Positions 8,574 through 16,741 of a stretch of DNA of 64,000 nucleotides are shown piece after piece; within the stretch, counting starts at the first letter, position 1; each line of letters opens with the position of its first letter. The stretch is from contig JAGYJX010000035.1 of assembly GCA_018401495.1 (NCBI GenBank), positions 264,175-328,174 on the forward strand, in the 5' to 3' direction. The DNA comes from Rhodospirillaceae bacterium (GTDB lineage Bacteria > Pseudomonadota > Alphaproteobacteria > Thalassobaculales > Thalassobaculaceae). The notes beneath the pieces were generated by a model. That model was not told where the DNA came from. It worked only from the letters and a program-made list of their open reading frames with translations, and searched no databases. Position numbers and translations under genes: made by a program.

Positions 8574-9473
8574 TCACCGGTCAGCGGCAAAGCCCGTCAG
8601 CCAGCGCTCCAGACGCCTTGCCTGAACGCTCGGCGGGTCACCCGACGGCCGGCACAGGTAATAGGCGGCGCCGGTCGGGTCGGCGGCGCCGAACGGAGCC
8701 ACCAGCGTTCCGCGCGCCAGCCGGTCGTCGACCAGGGGCCGGCGGCCAAGCGCCAGCCCGTGCCCGCTCTCGGCAACCTGCAGGGCCTGCTCCATGGCGT
8801 CCATGGTCACCGCGCCGGCCAAGCTGGGGGGCCGCAACCCGCGGGCCCGAGCCCATTCTTCCCACTCGTCGGGAAAGCGGGCGTTGACGATCAGCCGGGA
8901 ACGGTAGAGGCCGGCGAGCGGGTCTTCGCCCACGGCAACGGCGGTGTAGCCGGGCGCGCAGACCGGCAGCGCCGCCTCCTCCAGCAGGAAGGTCGCCTCC
9001 AGCCCGGGCCAGGCGCCCTTGCCGTGCCGGATCGCCAAATCGACCTGGTCGCGCCGCAAGTCGACCACCCGAGTCGTCGTCACCAGTTGCACGTCGATGT
9101 CGGGATGCTCGCGCTCGAAGCCGCCGAGCTTCGGAATCAGCCAGGCGGCGGCCAGCGAGGGCGGCAGGGTGAGACGGACGACGCCCCGCCCCTCCGGCCG
9201 CAGGACCGCCTCGGTCGCGGCCTGGATCTGCCGCAGCGCCGGATCGATCTGCTCAAGATAACGCCGCCCGGCCGCCGTCAACCGGACCCCGGCGCCGGCG
9301 CGCTCGAACAGCGCGATTCGCAGGAACTCCTCGAGCCGCCTGACCTGATGGCTGATCGCCGACTCGGTCACCCCGAGGCTTTCCGCCGCGTCCCGGAACC
9401 GACCGTGAAGTGCCGCGGCGTGGAAGGCGCGCAGGGCGGCGAAGGGCGGCAAGGGAATGCGCGGCTCGACCAT
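8574..9473 (-). CDS. LysR family transcriptional regulator (GcvA-like)
   Basis: This 299-residue regulator has the N-terminal winged helix-turn-helix at residues about 8-66 (PPFAALRAFHAAA, then GVTESAISHQVRRLEE) and a C-terminal effector-binding domain with LAIRHGKG, as in the GcvA branch of LysR proteins. The start at 9473 was chosen because the helix-turn-helix begins a few residues later, although the frame is open further upstream. It is divergent from the SDR gene at 9616, with 142 bases between the starts, the usual arrangement in which a LysR protein controls both genes. The effector cannot be inferred. Confidence 0.9.
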   Translation of the reverse strand: MVEPRIPLPPFAALRAFHAAALHGRFRDAAESLGVTESAISHQVRRLEEFLRIALFERAGAGVRLTAAGRRYLEQIDPALRQIQAATEAVLRPEGRGVVRLTLPPSLAAAWLIPKLGGFEREHPDIDVQLVTTTRVVDLRRDQVDLAIRHGKGAWPGLEATFLLEEAALPVCAPGYTAVAVGEDPLAGLYRSRLIVNARFPDEWEEWARARGLRPPSLAGAVTMDAMEQALQVAESGHGLALGRRPLVDDRLARGTLVAPFGAADPTGAAYYLCRPSGDPPSVQARRLERWLTGFAADR

Positions 9474-9615
9474 CGCGGCAGCGTGACGGCGGGTGCGGCG
9501 GAACTCAAGGCTCGTCGACGCGTCACCGCCCGCTCGACCGGCCCGGGACGCTGCCCTACCCTGCCCTTCGAAAGCCTGGGTAACGCAACGGGACAAAGCA
9601 GGAAGGACGCAGCGC

Positions 9616-10440
9616 ATGCCAGATCGAGACCGGGTAGCCCTGATCACCGGCGGCGGCGGCGGCATCGGCCGGGCGCTGTGCACGGCGGTCGCCGCGGGTG
9701 GCGCGCGCGTCGCGGTGGTCGACCGAGACGCGGCGGCGGCACGGCGGGTGGCCGACGAGATCGGCGCCGCCGCCCTCGCCCTCGAGGCCGACGTCTCCAC
9801 CGAGGCCGGCTGCGCCGCCGCGGTGAAGGCGGTCGAAGACCGGCTCGGTCCGGTCGACATCCTGTTCAACAACGCCGGCATCGGGCTCAGCGCGCTGCGG
9901 CCCGACGGCGAACGCAACCTGCCCGACCTTCAGGAGGTGACTCCGGAGATCTTCGACCGGTTCATCGCCGTCAACCTGCGCGGCCCGTTCCTGATGACCC
10001 GGCTGGTCACCCCCGGGATGCGGGCGCGCGGCTGGGGCCGGGTGATCAACAACACCACCAGCTTCTTCACCATGCTGCGAACCTTCCCCTATGGCGCGCT
10101 CAAGGCGTCGCTGGAAGCGGCGTCGGCGGTGTGGGCGACCGAACTCGACGGCAGCGGCGTCACCGTTAACGTGCTGGTGCCGGGCGGCCCGACCGACACC
10201 GCCTTCATCGCCGACGGCAGCGGCATGGACCGCGCCACCATGCTGCGCCCCGACGTGATGGGGCCGCCGGCAGCCTGGCTGGCCTCCACGGCCTCCGACG
10301 GCACCACCGGCAAGCGGATCGTGGCCGCGTTCTGGGACGCCGCGGCGGACAGCGAGACGGCGGCAGCCAAGGCCGCCTCACCGATCGGCTGGCCCGACCT
10401 CGCGCACGCGACACGGGTGTGGCCGAAGGACGCCGGCTGA
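9616..10440 (+). CDS. SDR family NAD(P)-dependent oxidoreductase
   Basis: This is a classical short-chain dehydrogenase of 274 residues. The cofactor motif TGGGGGIG is at residues 11-18, NNAG at 85-88 and the catalytic pair at Tyr159 and Lys163 (YGALK), with Thr/Ser at 148-149. ATG 9616 is preceded by AGGAAGGACG. It is divergent from the LysR regulator and lies upstream of a GMC oxidoreductase on the same strand, so it may act in the same alcohol/aldehyde breakdown route. The substrate is unknown. Confidence 0.88.
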   Translation: MPDRDRVALITGGGGGIGRALCTAVAAGGARVAVVDRDAAAARRVADEIGAAALALEADVSTEAGCAAAVKAVEDRLGPVDILFNNAGIGLSALRPDGERNLPDLQEVTPEIFDRFIAVNLRGPFLMTRLVTPGMRARGWGRVINNTTSFFTMLRTFPYGALKASLEAASAVWATELDGSGVTVNVLVPGGPTDTAFIADGSGMDRATMLRPDVMGPPAAWLASTASDGTTGKRIVAAFWDAAADSETAAAKAASPIGWPDLAHATRVWPKDAG

Positions 10441-10466
10441 CGCCGCTCGCCGCGGGCTGCGGCTTG

Positions 10467-10476
10467 TTGAATTCAA
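10467..10476. promoter_or_regulatory. TTGAATTCAA palindrome, copy 1, upstream of GMC oxidoreductase
   Basis: A perfect 10-bp palindrome lies 78 bases before the GMC start codon in an AT-rich patch of an otherwise GC-rich region. It is followed at a short distance by a possible -35 (TTGCCG) and, 18 bases later, TAAGGA. The same 10-mer recurs at 41747-41756, upstream of the peptide transporter operon. A binding site for a shared regulator is plausible but unproven. Confidence 0.4.
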
Positions 10477-10554
10477 TATCTTTGCCGACCCGCGCCGGCG
10501 TCTGGTAAGGATTTCGGCTCCGCAAACCTGCGCGCTCGCGAGGGATTTCGACGC

Positions 10555-12192
10555 ATGGACAGCTTCGACTACGTCATCGTCGGCGCCGGCTCGGCCGGCT
10601 CGGTGCTTGCCAACCGGCTGACGGAGGACGGCACCACCACCGTCTGCGTCCTGGAGGCCGGAGGCTCGGACTGGCATCCCTTCATCCACGTGCCGGCCGG
10701 TTTCATGAAGACCATGGTCGATCCGGCGGTCAACTGGCTGTACGACATGGAACCGAGCGAGTGGACCGGCGGGCGCCGCATCAAGGCGCCGCGCGGCAAG
10801 ACGCTCGGCGGCTCCAGCTCGATCAACGGCCACATCTACAACCGCGGCCAGCGCCTCGATTTCGACGGCTGGGCGCAGCGCGGCAACCGCGGCTGGGGCT
10901 ACGCCGACGTGTTGCCGTACTTCCGGCGCTGCGAGAAGCGAATCGGCGTCGGCGACGACACCTTCCGCGGCCGCGACGGCACCCTCGAGGTCACCGACAT
11001 CGACTGGCGGCACCCGCTCTGCGAAGCCTTCATCGAGGGCTGCACGACCATCGGGATCCCGCGCAACCAGGACTACAACGGCAAGATCCAGGAGGGCGTG
11101 TCCTACGCCCAGCGCACGATCGCCGGCGGCCGGCGGATGAGCGCCGCCCGCGCCTTCCTGCGCCCGGCCATGAAGCGCCCGAACCTGACGGTCGTCACCC
11201 ACGCCCACGCCACCGAGATCATGCTCGAGGGCAAGCGCGCCACCGGGGTTCGCTACAGCAAGGGCGGCCGGCACGGCATACCGCTCGAGGTGACGGCGCG
11301 CCGCGAGGTCATCCTGGCCGGCGGCACCTACAACTCGCCGCAGCTGCTGCAGCTGTCCGGCATCGGGCCGGCTTCGCTGCTGAAGCAACTCGGGATCCCG
11401 GTCCGCCACGAGCTGCCCGGCGTCGGCGAGAATCTGCGCGACCATTACGCGCCGCGCTTCGTCGCCCGGGTGAAGAACTCCGAGACCATCAACGAGGAGG
11501 CCCGCGGCCTTCGGCTGGTCGGCAACGTCCTGAAGTGGTTGACGACCCGCAAGGGCATCCTCTCGCTCAGCCCGACGCTGGTGTACTGCTTCTGGCACTC
11601 CGACGAGGCCGCCCGGAACAGCGACGTGCAGTTCACCTTCACCCCGGCGAGCTACAAGGAAGGGGTGCAGTCGATGCTCGACGACCACCCCGGGATGACC
11701 GTCGCCTCCTGGCAGCAGCGCCCCGAGAGCAAGGGCTACGTGCGGGCCCGCAACACCGACCCGTTCGAGGCGCCGGTGATCCAGCCGAACTACCTGGCCG
11801 AGGACGAGGACCGCCAGGTGCTGCTGAAGGCCATGAAGCTCGCCCGCCGGCTGCTGGCCACCAAGCCGCTGGAGCCGTTCTACGATTTCGAGGAATACCC
11901 GGGCGCCCAGGTGCAGAGCGACGACGAGTTGCTGGCGGCGGCGCGCGAGCGCGGCACCACCACCTTCCACCCGATGGGCAGCTGCCGGATGGGGCCGGAG
12001 ACCGACGCGACGGCGGTCGTCGACGACCAGCTCCGGGTGCGCGGGATGCAAGGCCTGAGGGTGATCGACGCCTCGGTGATGCCGACCATGCTGTCGGCCA
12101 ACCTCAACGCCTCGGTGATGATGATCGCCGACAAGGCCTCCGACATGATCCGCGGCCGGCCGGCGCTGGAGGCGGCCCGCGTCCCGGAGTGA
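10555..12192 (+). CDS. GMC family oxidoreductase (choline dehydrogenase-like)
   Basis: This 545-residue FAD-dependent alcohol dehydrogenase/oxidase is of the glucose-methanol-choline family. The N-terminal FAD-binding motif GAGSAGSVLANRL is followed by the GMC signature KTLGGSSSING (about residues 82-92). The C-terminus has the HPMGSCRMG segment and LSANLNAS, where the catalytic His/Asn pair lies. No signal peptide is visible. Members oxidise choline, polyethylene glycol, aliphatic alcohols or sugars; none can be chosen here. A class II cytochrome c gene follows on the same strand and could be its electron acceptor. Confidence 0.9.
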   Translation: MDSFDYVIVGAGSAGSVLANRLTEDGTTTVCVLEAGGSDWHPFIHVPAGFMKTMVDPAVNWLYDMEPSEWTGGRRIKAPRGKTLGGSSSINGHIYNRGQRLDFDGWAQRGNRGWGYADVLPYFRRCEKRIGVGDDTFRGRDGTLEVTDIDWRHPLCEAFIEGCTTIGIPRNQDYNGKIQEGVSYAQRTIAGGRRMSAARAFLRPAMKRPNLTVVTHAHATEIMLEGKRATGVRYSKGGRHGIPLEVTARREVILAGGTYNSPQLLQLSGIGPASLLKQLGIPVRHELPGVGENLRDHYAPRFVARVKNSETINEEARGLRLVGNVLKWLTTRKGILSLSPTLVYCFWHSDEAARNSDVQFTFTPASYKEGVQSMLDDHPGMTVASWQQRPESKGYVRARNTDPFEAPVIQPNYLAEDEDRQVLLKAMKLARRLLATKPLEPFYDFEEYPGAQVQSDDELLAAARERGTTTFHPMGSCRMGPETDATAVVDDQLRVRGMQGLRVIDASVMPTMLSANLNASVMMIADKASDMIRGRPALEAARVPE

Positions 12193-12294
12193 TCCGCGCA
12201 CGAACTTGTCAATTGAACGCACCGACGTCGCCCAGCATGCTCCGTCGCGGTGGGGTGGATGCCCGGTCCGACCCCGTAACGGGCAGGAGGATAC

Positions 12295-12733
12295 ATGCGA
12301 CATCTGGTACGTGCGGCCGCTTTCGGCGTGGCGATTCTGGCGGGCGTCGGCGGTGCCGTGGCCGCCGATGTGATCGCCGAACGCAAGGAGGCCATGAAGG
12401 CCACCGGCGCCGCCCTTAAGGCGGTCCGCACCGCCGTCGAAGGGAACAAGGCGACCGACGCGGTCGCTCCTGCCGAGACCATCGCCGCCACCATGAAGAA
12501 GGCGGCCTCCCTGTTCCCGCAGGGGTCTGGCACCGGCGACACCGACGCCCTGCCCGCGATCTGGACCGATTGGGCCAAGTTCGAGAGCGCCGCCGCCGAT
12601 TCCGCGGCCGCCGCCGAGAAGCTGGCTATGGTCGCGCAGGTCCGGCGACGCCGCCGCCACCGGCGAGGCCATGAAGGCGCTCGGCGGCACCTGCGGCACC
12701 TGCCACAAGCCGTTCCGCAAGCCGCAGACCTGA
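12295..12733 (+). CDS. Class II cytochrome c (cytochrome c'/c556 type), frameshifted
   Basis: The protein has a Sec-type signal peptide (MRHLVRAAAFGVAILAGV, cleavage likely after AVAA), then a helical body beginning DVIAERKEAM. After a one-base insertion near 12640, the restored frame ends with the haem-binding motif CGTCH at residues 133-137 and stops at 12733. A C-terminal CXXCH on a four-helix protein of about 145 residues is diagnostic of class II cytochromes c. It is periplasmic. Some members bind nitric oxide (c') and others carry electrons (c556). The preceding GMC dehydrogenase favours electron transfer, but the sixth haem ligand was not resolved. Confidence 0.85.
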
Positions 12734-12772
12734 CGCAACTTTCCGGCTCTCACGGAAAACATCCCTGCCGCT

Positions 12773-12798
12773 GCCATAGCCCCATGACGGGCTATGGC
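12773..12798. other. Perfect 10-bp hairpin between cytochrome c and radC
   Basis: GCCATAGCCC (12773-12782) and GGGCTATGGC (12789-12798) are exact reverse complements around a 6-base loop. The structure lies 40 bases after the cytochrome stop and ends 11 bases before the radC start codon. No T-run follows on either strand, so it is not a standard intrinsic terminator. It could limit read-through or mask the radC ribosome binding site. Confidence 0.5.
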
Positions 12799-12809
12799 GG
12801 CGGTCGGGC

Positions 12810-13508
12810 ATGACGGACGGCGACGACAGCGATCACCACTCGGGACATCGCGCGCGGCTGCGGCGGCGCTTCCTGGCAGCCGGGGCCGAGGCGCTGGCTG
12901 ACTACGAGCTTCTGGAACTCCTGCTGTTCCTGGCGAAGCCGCGCGGCGACGCCAAGCCGCTGGCCAAGCGCCTGATCGCCCGCTTCGGGTCGTTCGCCGA
13001 GGCGGTGAGCGCTCCCCCTGACGCGCTGGCCGAGGTCGAGGGCATGGGCGAAGCGTCGATCGCGGCGCTCAAGACGGCCGAGGCGACCGCCTCCCGCCTG
13101 CTCGCCGGAACCCTGCGCGACCGCCCGCTGCTCTCGAGCTGGAGCCAATTGCTGGACTATTGCCGGGTGGCGATGGCCCATCAACCGGTCGAGGAGGTCC
13201 GGGTGCTCTACCTGGACCGCAAGAACCGCCTGATCCAGGACGAGCGCCAGGGTCGCGGCACCGTCGACCACACCCCCCTCTACCCGCGCGAGGTCGTCAA
13301 GCGCGCGCTGGCGCTCGGCGCCTCGGCGCTGATCGTGGTCCACAACCACCCTTCGGGCGACCCGACGCCGTCGCAGGCCGACATCGCCATGACCCGCCAG
13401 CTGGCCGAGGCGGCCGCCGCCCTGGGGCTGGTCCTGCACGACCATCTGATCGTCGCGCGCGGCGGGCACACCAGCTTCCGGTCGGCGGGCCTCCTCGCCC
13501 CAGGGTGA
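12810..13508 (+). CDS. radC: RadC family JAB domain protein
   Basis: This 232-residue protein has an N-terminal helix-hairpin-helix part (ADYELLELLLFLA, then EVEGMGEASIAALK) and a C-terminal JAMM/MPN metal-binding domain with VVHNHPSGDPTPSQAD. The motif keeps the HxH and distal Asp expected for a zinc site. RadC was named from a DNA repair phenotype that was later questioned, and its biochemical role is still uncertain. The gene is complete. A stable hairpin directly precedes its start codon. Confidence 0.92.
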   Translation: MTDGDDSDHHSGHRARLRRRFLAAGAEALADYELLELLLFLAKPRGDAKPLAKRLIARFGSFAEAVSAPPDALAEVEGMGEASIAALKTAEATASRLLAGTLRDRPLLSSWSQLLDYCRVAMAHQPVEEVRVLYLDRKNRLIQDERQGRGTVDHTPLYPREVVKRALALGASALIVVHNHPSGDPTPSQADIAMTRQLAEAAAALGLVLHDHLIVARGGHTSFRSAGLLAPG

Positions 13509-13622
13509 TCGCCCCCGGCTGCGCGACACGCGCCGCCTGTCACGCGCGCGCCAGGCTGCACCTCGCCAGCAGTTCATGCAAGTGCTAGAAACGGAGGCAC
13601 TGCGATCGATGTCCAGAGGGCC

Positions 13623-13988
13623 ATGGCGCGCCTCCTCGTGATCGACGACAACGAACTCGTCCGCACCACCATCGCCCGGATGCTGAAATCCGCCGGCCAC
13701 ACGGTCGCGATGGCCGACAACGGCCGATCGGGCCTGGCCGCCGCGCGCGACGGCGATTTCGATCTCGCCGTCGTCGATATCCTGATGCCGGAGAAGGAGG
13801 GCATCGAGACGATCATGGAACTGCGCCGCGACCATCCCGCCATCAAGCTGGTCGGAATCTCCGGTGGCGGACAGGCCGGCGCGCTGGATTTCCTCGAAGC
13901 CGCCAAGCAACTCGGGGCCGACGCCACCCTGAAGAAGCCGATCCGGCTCGATCACCTCCTGAACACGGTCCGGGATCTACTGGACTGA
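13623..13988 (+). CDS. Single-domain response regulator (receiver only)
   Basis: This 121-residue CheY-like receiver has the acidic pair Asp8/Asp9, phospho-acceptor Asp52 (VVDILMP), Ser80 and Lys105 (LKKP). There is no output domain. No histidine kinase is adjacent; the nearest in the window is 12 kb away. Its stop codon abuts the stop of the convergent MFS gene, so the two share TGATCA. Likely roles are phosphorelay shuttling or protein-protein signalling. Confidence 0.9.
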   Translation: MARLLVIDDNELVRTTIARMLKSAGHTVAMADNGRSGLAAARDGDFDLAVVDILMPEKEGIETIMELRRDHPAIKLVGISGGGQAGALDFLEAAKQLGADATLKKPIRLDHLLNTVRDLLD

Positions 13989-15273
13989 TCAGGGCCGTTC
14001 CTCGAACGCCCGTGCCCCGGTTTCCCGGATGAACAGGGTCAACAGCACCCCGAAGCCGCAGGTGATCGGCAGCACCAGGAAGGCGTGATTCGTAGGCCTC
14101 GATGGCGTACACCCGGGCCCCGGCAACCATGGTGCCGTCCCAGCGCATATCCAGCAGCCAGCCGAGCACCGGCTGCAGAACCGCCCCTGAACCCACCACG
14201 AAACCGTTGACGATGCCCAGCGTGGCGCCTGCCGACCAGGACGGCGTGTTCTCCCGCGCCACCGCGAAGCACAGCACCATCGAGGCGGCGCCGAACCCCT
14301 GGACGAACAGGATGGCGGCGAGCGAGACCAGGGTGAGACCAGGCAGGTAGACGGCACCGGCGATCCCGGCGGTCGCCAGCACGCCGCCGACCGTCATGAA
14401 GCGGCGGCGCCGGCTCCACCGGTCGGAGACCATGCCCCAGATCGGCGCCCCGAAGCCCCAGCCGACGAACAGCATCGACACCAGCGCCGCCGCCTCAGCC
14501 TTGGGCAGGCCATAGGCGCGCTCCACATAGGGCACGCCCCAAAGCCCGCCGAAGGCCAGCATGGCGCCGGTCATCGCCATGCCGAAGCCGGCGGCCAGCC
14601 AGACCTGGCCGGTCGACGCCGCCCGCCGCAGCCCGGCCAGCAGGCTGTGGCGCTGGCCGGTTGCCGGGTTCGCCGGGCGCTGCCGGTCGCGCAGCACCAG
14701 CGCGGTGGCCGTCGCCAGCACCAGGCCGAACACCGCCAGTCCGAGCACGGCGGTGCGCCAGCCGACCGCCTCGACCAGGTAGCCGAGCGGCGCCTGACCG
14801 AGGACTCCGCCGACCACGCCGAGCATCTGCGCCCAGCCGCCGAGGGTCGCGAAGCGGTTCGGGGGAAACCACAGGGCCGCGTAGTTGAGCGCGCCGACAA
14901 AGCTGAACGCGCAGCCGAACCCGATCAGCAGCCGGCCGAGCGAGGCCAGCCACAAGCTGTCGGCAAGCGCGAACACCACCGAGCCGATCCCGGTCAGCGC
15001 GGCTGCCAGGGTGACCAGCCGACGTGGCCCGTAGCGATCGATCAGCACCCCGACCGGAATCTGCGAGCCGGCGTAGGAGTAGTAGTAGAAGGCCGACAGG
15101 TTCCCCAGCACCGCGCCGCCGACCGTGAAATCGCGCATCAGGTCGTCGACCATGACCGACGGCGCCACCCGCTGCACGAAGGCGTACAGGAAGAACACCG
15201 CGCACAGGAACCATCCGACGCCCAGAAGGGCGCCGCGGGGAGCCGCGGATTGGCTGTCTCGGTTGTCGGTCAC
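13989..15273 (-). CDS. MFS transporter (frameshifted near C-terminus)
   Basis: This inner-membrane major facilitator carrier has about 12 hydrophobic segments; the loop motif GVLIDRYGPRR after helix 2 is typical. The main frame is intact from MTDNRDSQ to RVYAIEAY. One extra base near 14091 then shifts it, and the correct end HAFLVLPITCGFGV...RAFEERP is found in the next frame, stopping at 13989. Restored length is about 427 residues. It resembles uncharacterised permeases of the nitrate/nitrite or sugar-phosphate antiporter type, but the substrate is not readable. It is convergent with the response regulator. Confidence 0.82.
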
Positions 15274-15352
15274 GGGATGGTGTCGCCACGCTGAAAGGAG
15301 CGCGAAGCTAGTCAGGGCCGATCCCGCAGGTCAAGCGGCGCCGGCCGCCCCC

Positions 15353-15619
15353 TCAGGCCAGAATGTCGACGATGGTTCCCCGCGGCGCGTTCGGGTTCAA
15401 CAGGCGGATCTGCTCGGCCGCCTGCTCCAGGTTGAACTGCCGGCGATCGCGGTCGTCGAGGGGCTCGGCGATCGCAGGCTGGCCGAACCGGGACTCGGCG
15501 TCGCGGGCGCGAAACCCGAACGCTTCCTGAAGCCCTCGGGCAAGGCGCGCCGGCGCCGTCGATCCAGCCTGCGCCAGGGGGGCGGGCGTTGCAAAGGCCC
15601 CGGTCGGACCGATCGCCAT
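15353..15619 (-). CDS. Small uncharacterised protein ending in VDILA
   Basis: This 88-residue protein of unknown function starts with ATG 15619 behind a strong GAGGAG site at 7 bases. The N-terminal half is Ala/Pro/Gly-rich and probably disordered. The C-terminal half is charged and helical (DDRDRRQFNLEQAAEQIRLL) and ends RGTIVDILA. A neighbouring small gene ends in a similar VIDILV, also behind GAGGAG. An AT-rich island with palindromes lies between them and looks like this gene's promoter. I recognise no family. Confidence 0.6.
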   Translation of the reverse strand: MAIGPTGAFATPAPLAQAGSTAPARLARGLQEAFGFRARDAESRFGQPAIAEPLDDRDRRQFNLEQAAEQIRLLNPNAPRGTIVDILA

Positions 15620-15682
15620 GATGACGCTCCTCGAACTCCGTCGTCGGCGGGGGCTGGCTGCGACCGCCGATACCCCGCACCC

Positions 15683-15725
15683 CAATTAAATGGCATTTTA
15701 GATAAAATTGTCCAGATTAAATCTG
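15683..15725 (-). promoter_or_regulatory. AT-rich island with two palindromes, candidate promoter
   Basis: This is the most AT-rich stretch noticed in the window. It contains ATTTTAGATAAAAT (15695-15708, symmetric around GA) and CAGATTAAATCTG (15713-15725, symmetric). On the minus strand TGGACA is followed 18 bases later by TTTAAT, a fair sigma-70-like pair pointing at the 88-residue gene. The symmetric elements could be operators or a terminator stem for the gene ending at 15731. The promoter assignment is an inference. Confidence 0.45.
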
Positions 15726-15730
15726 AAGCC

Positions 15731-15976
15731 TCAGACCAGGATGTCGATCACCTTGGCGGTGGCCCGGGCGGTGGCCTCGCGGCCGATCGACTGGATGTAC
15801 TCGGCCCGCGCGGCGGGATCCATCGAAGCCACCTCTGACAGGCTGGCAACCTTGACGATCGGGAGGTTGGCGGGCTGCGACGCCACCGAGCTTCCGGAGC
15901 CGGCAACCCGCACCTTGTGCGGGCCGGCGATCTTGGAGTGCGGAATCGGCGCGGGAACTCCGGGAATACCTTCCAT
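15731..15976 (-). CDS. Small uncharacterised protein ending in VIDILV (probable separate gene)
   Basis: This is an 81-residue reading frame from ATG 15976, preceded by GAGGAG at 4 bases. It reads MEGIPGVPAPIPHSK at the start and closes ATARATAKVIDILV. It is in frame with the SRPBCC gene upstream, but the codons just before this ATG often end in A or T, unlike the coding sequence around, which looks like an intergenic spacer. I therefore think it is its own gene and that the SRPBCC stop was lost to an indel. Function unknown; the tail resembles that of the 88-residue neighbour. Confidence 0.5.
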   Translation of the reverse strand: MEGIPGVPAPIPHSKIAGPHKVRVAGSGSSVASQPANLPIVKVASLSEVASMDPAARAEYIQSIGREATARATAKVIDILV

Positions 15977-16459
15977 ATCGCTCCTCAATTCGAGGAAACG
16001 AGCATGCCATGGCCCGGTCAGGGAGGCGAGTCGCCTTTCATCCGGAAAGCGATCGCCTGCTCCGAGGGCTAATAGGGTCTTCAAGGCCGCCAGATCGCGC
16101 GCCACCCAGCCGGCATCGGCGGCGAAGGCCTCGGCGCCGACCCCGGGCCGGCGGTACAGGGTGAACGTAACCTCGGCGCCGGAGCCGTTGGCGACCACCC
16201 GCAGCGGACACTCTATTCGCTCTCCGGCTGCCGTGACGACGACATGGTCCAGAACCCCGAACGGGTTGGGCGGCGCGAACCGGATCCGGACACGACCGCC
16301 CGGACCGTCCGCTGACCACTCCTCACCGCTCCGCTCGACCCCGGACGCGAGGCCCGATGCCCACATCGGGAAGTTCTCGGGGACGTGCGCGAACGCATAC
16401 ACCTCGCGCCAGTCTCGGTCGATCGAGACGCTGATCAGCCGGGCTTCGTGGACGGTCAT
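15731..16459 (-). CDS. SRPBCC (polyketide cyclase/START-like) domain protein, 3' boundary uncertain
   Basis: As an uninterrupted frame this is 242 residues. Residues 1-135 look like an SRPBCC ligand-binding fold: HEARLISVSIDRDWREVYAF with the usual FPMWASGL segment, a DHVVVTAAGE strand pair and the long final helix ending LAALKTLLAL. The typical family length is about 140 residues. Beyond that the codon use changes (many A/T third positions) until the ATG at 15976, so the true stop is probably around 16040-16100 and the rest is a second gene. Ligand unknown. It is on the same strand as the aminotransferase operon upstream. Confidence 0.65.
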   Translation of the reverse strand: MTVHEARLISVSIDRDWREVYAFAHVPENFPMWASGLASGVERSGEEWSADGPGGRVRIRFAPPNPFGVLDHVVVTAAGERIECPLRVVANGSGAEVTFTLYRRPGVGAEAFAADAGWVARDLAALKTLLALGAGDRFPDERRLASLTGPWHARFLELRSDMEGIPGVPAPIPHSKIAGPHKVRVAGSGSSVASQPANLPIVKVASLSEVASMDPAARAEYIQSIGREATARATAKVIDILV

Positions 16460-16486
16460 GGCAAGGGACCTCCAGCGGCCGATCGG

Positions 16487-16741
16487 CTACCGCCGCCCGT
16501 CGTCCTCCGGCGGCAGCAGCCGGTCGCGAAAGCGCCGCGCGAAGCCGAGCGGGTCGTCGCCCGGCCGTACCTCCGTCGATGCCTCGCGGGCGGTCTCGAC
16601 CAGATGGCGCCCGGCGTTCTCGATCTTCGGCGCCACCGTTCCGTAGACCTCGCCGGCGATCCGCGCGGCGCCGCGCCGCAGCTCGGGGTTCTGGGCGGCC
16701 CGACGCCCGGCCTCGATCAACAGCCGGCGCAGCAGGCTCAT
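16487..16741 (-). CDS. Small uncharacterised protein, coupled to aminotransferase
   Basis: This 84-residue basic, helical protein starts MSLLRRLLIEAGRRAAQNPELR and ends in a charged tail (RFRDRLLPPEDDGRR). Its ATG overlaps the stop of the class III aminotransferase gene in an ATGA junction, so translation is coupled. The N-terminal amphipathic helix could be a membrane or protein contact. I recognise no family. Its coupling suggests an accessory role to the enzymes upstream, but that is inference only. Confidence 0.65.
   Translation of the reverse strand: MSLLRRLLIEAGRRAAQNPELRRGAARIAGEVYGTVAPKIENAGRHLVETAREASTEVRPGDDPLGFARRFRDRLLPPEDDGRR

Noticed and set aside
12209..12216. TCAATTGA palindrome before the cytochrome c gene as a third copy of the shared operator
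   Set aside because: The half-sites are in the opposite order from TTGAATTCAA, and 8 bases is too short to count as the same motif.
10378..12777. A 799-residue minus-strand open frame opposite the GMC gene
   Set aside because: The sense strand encodes a complete GMC oxidoreductase with all motifs; the antisense product has no domain and biased composition.
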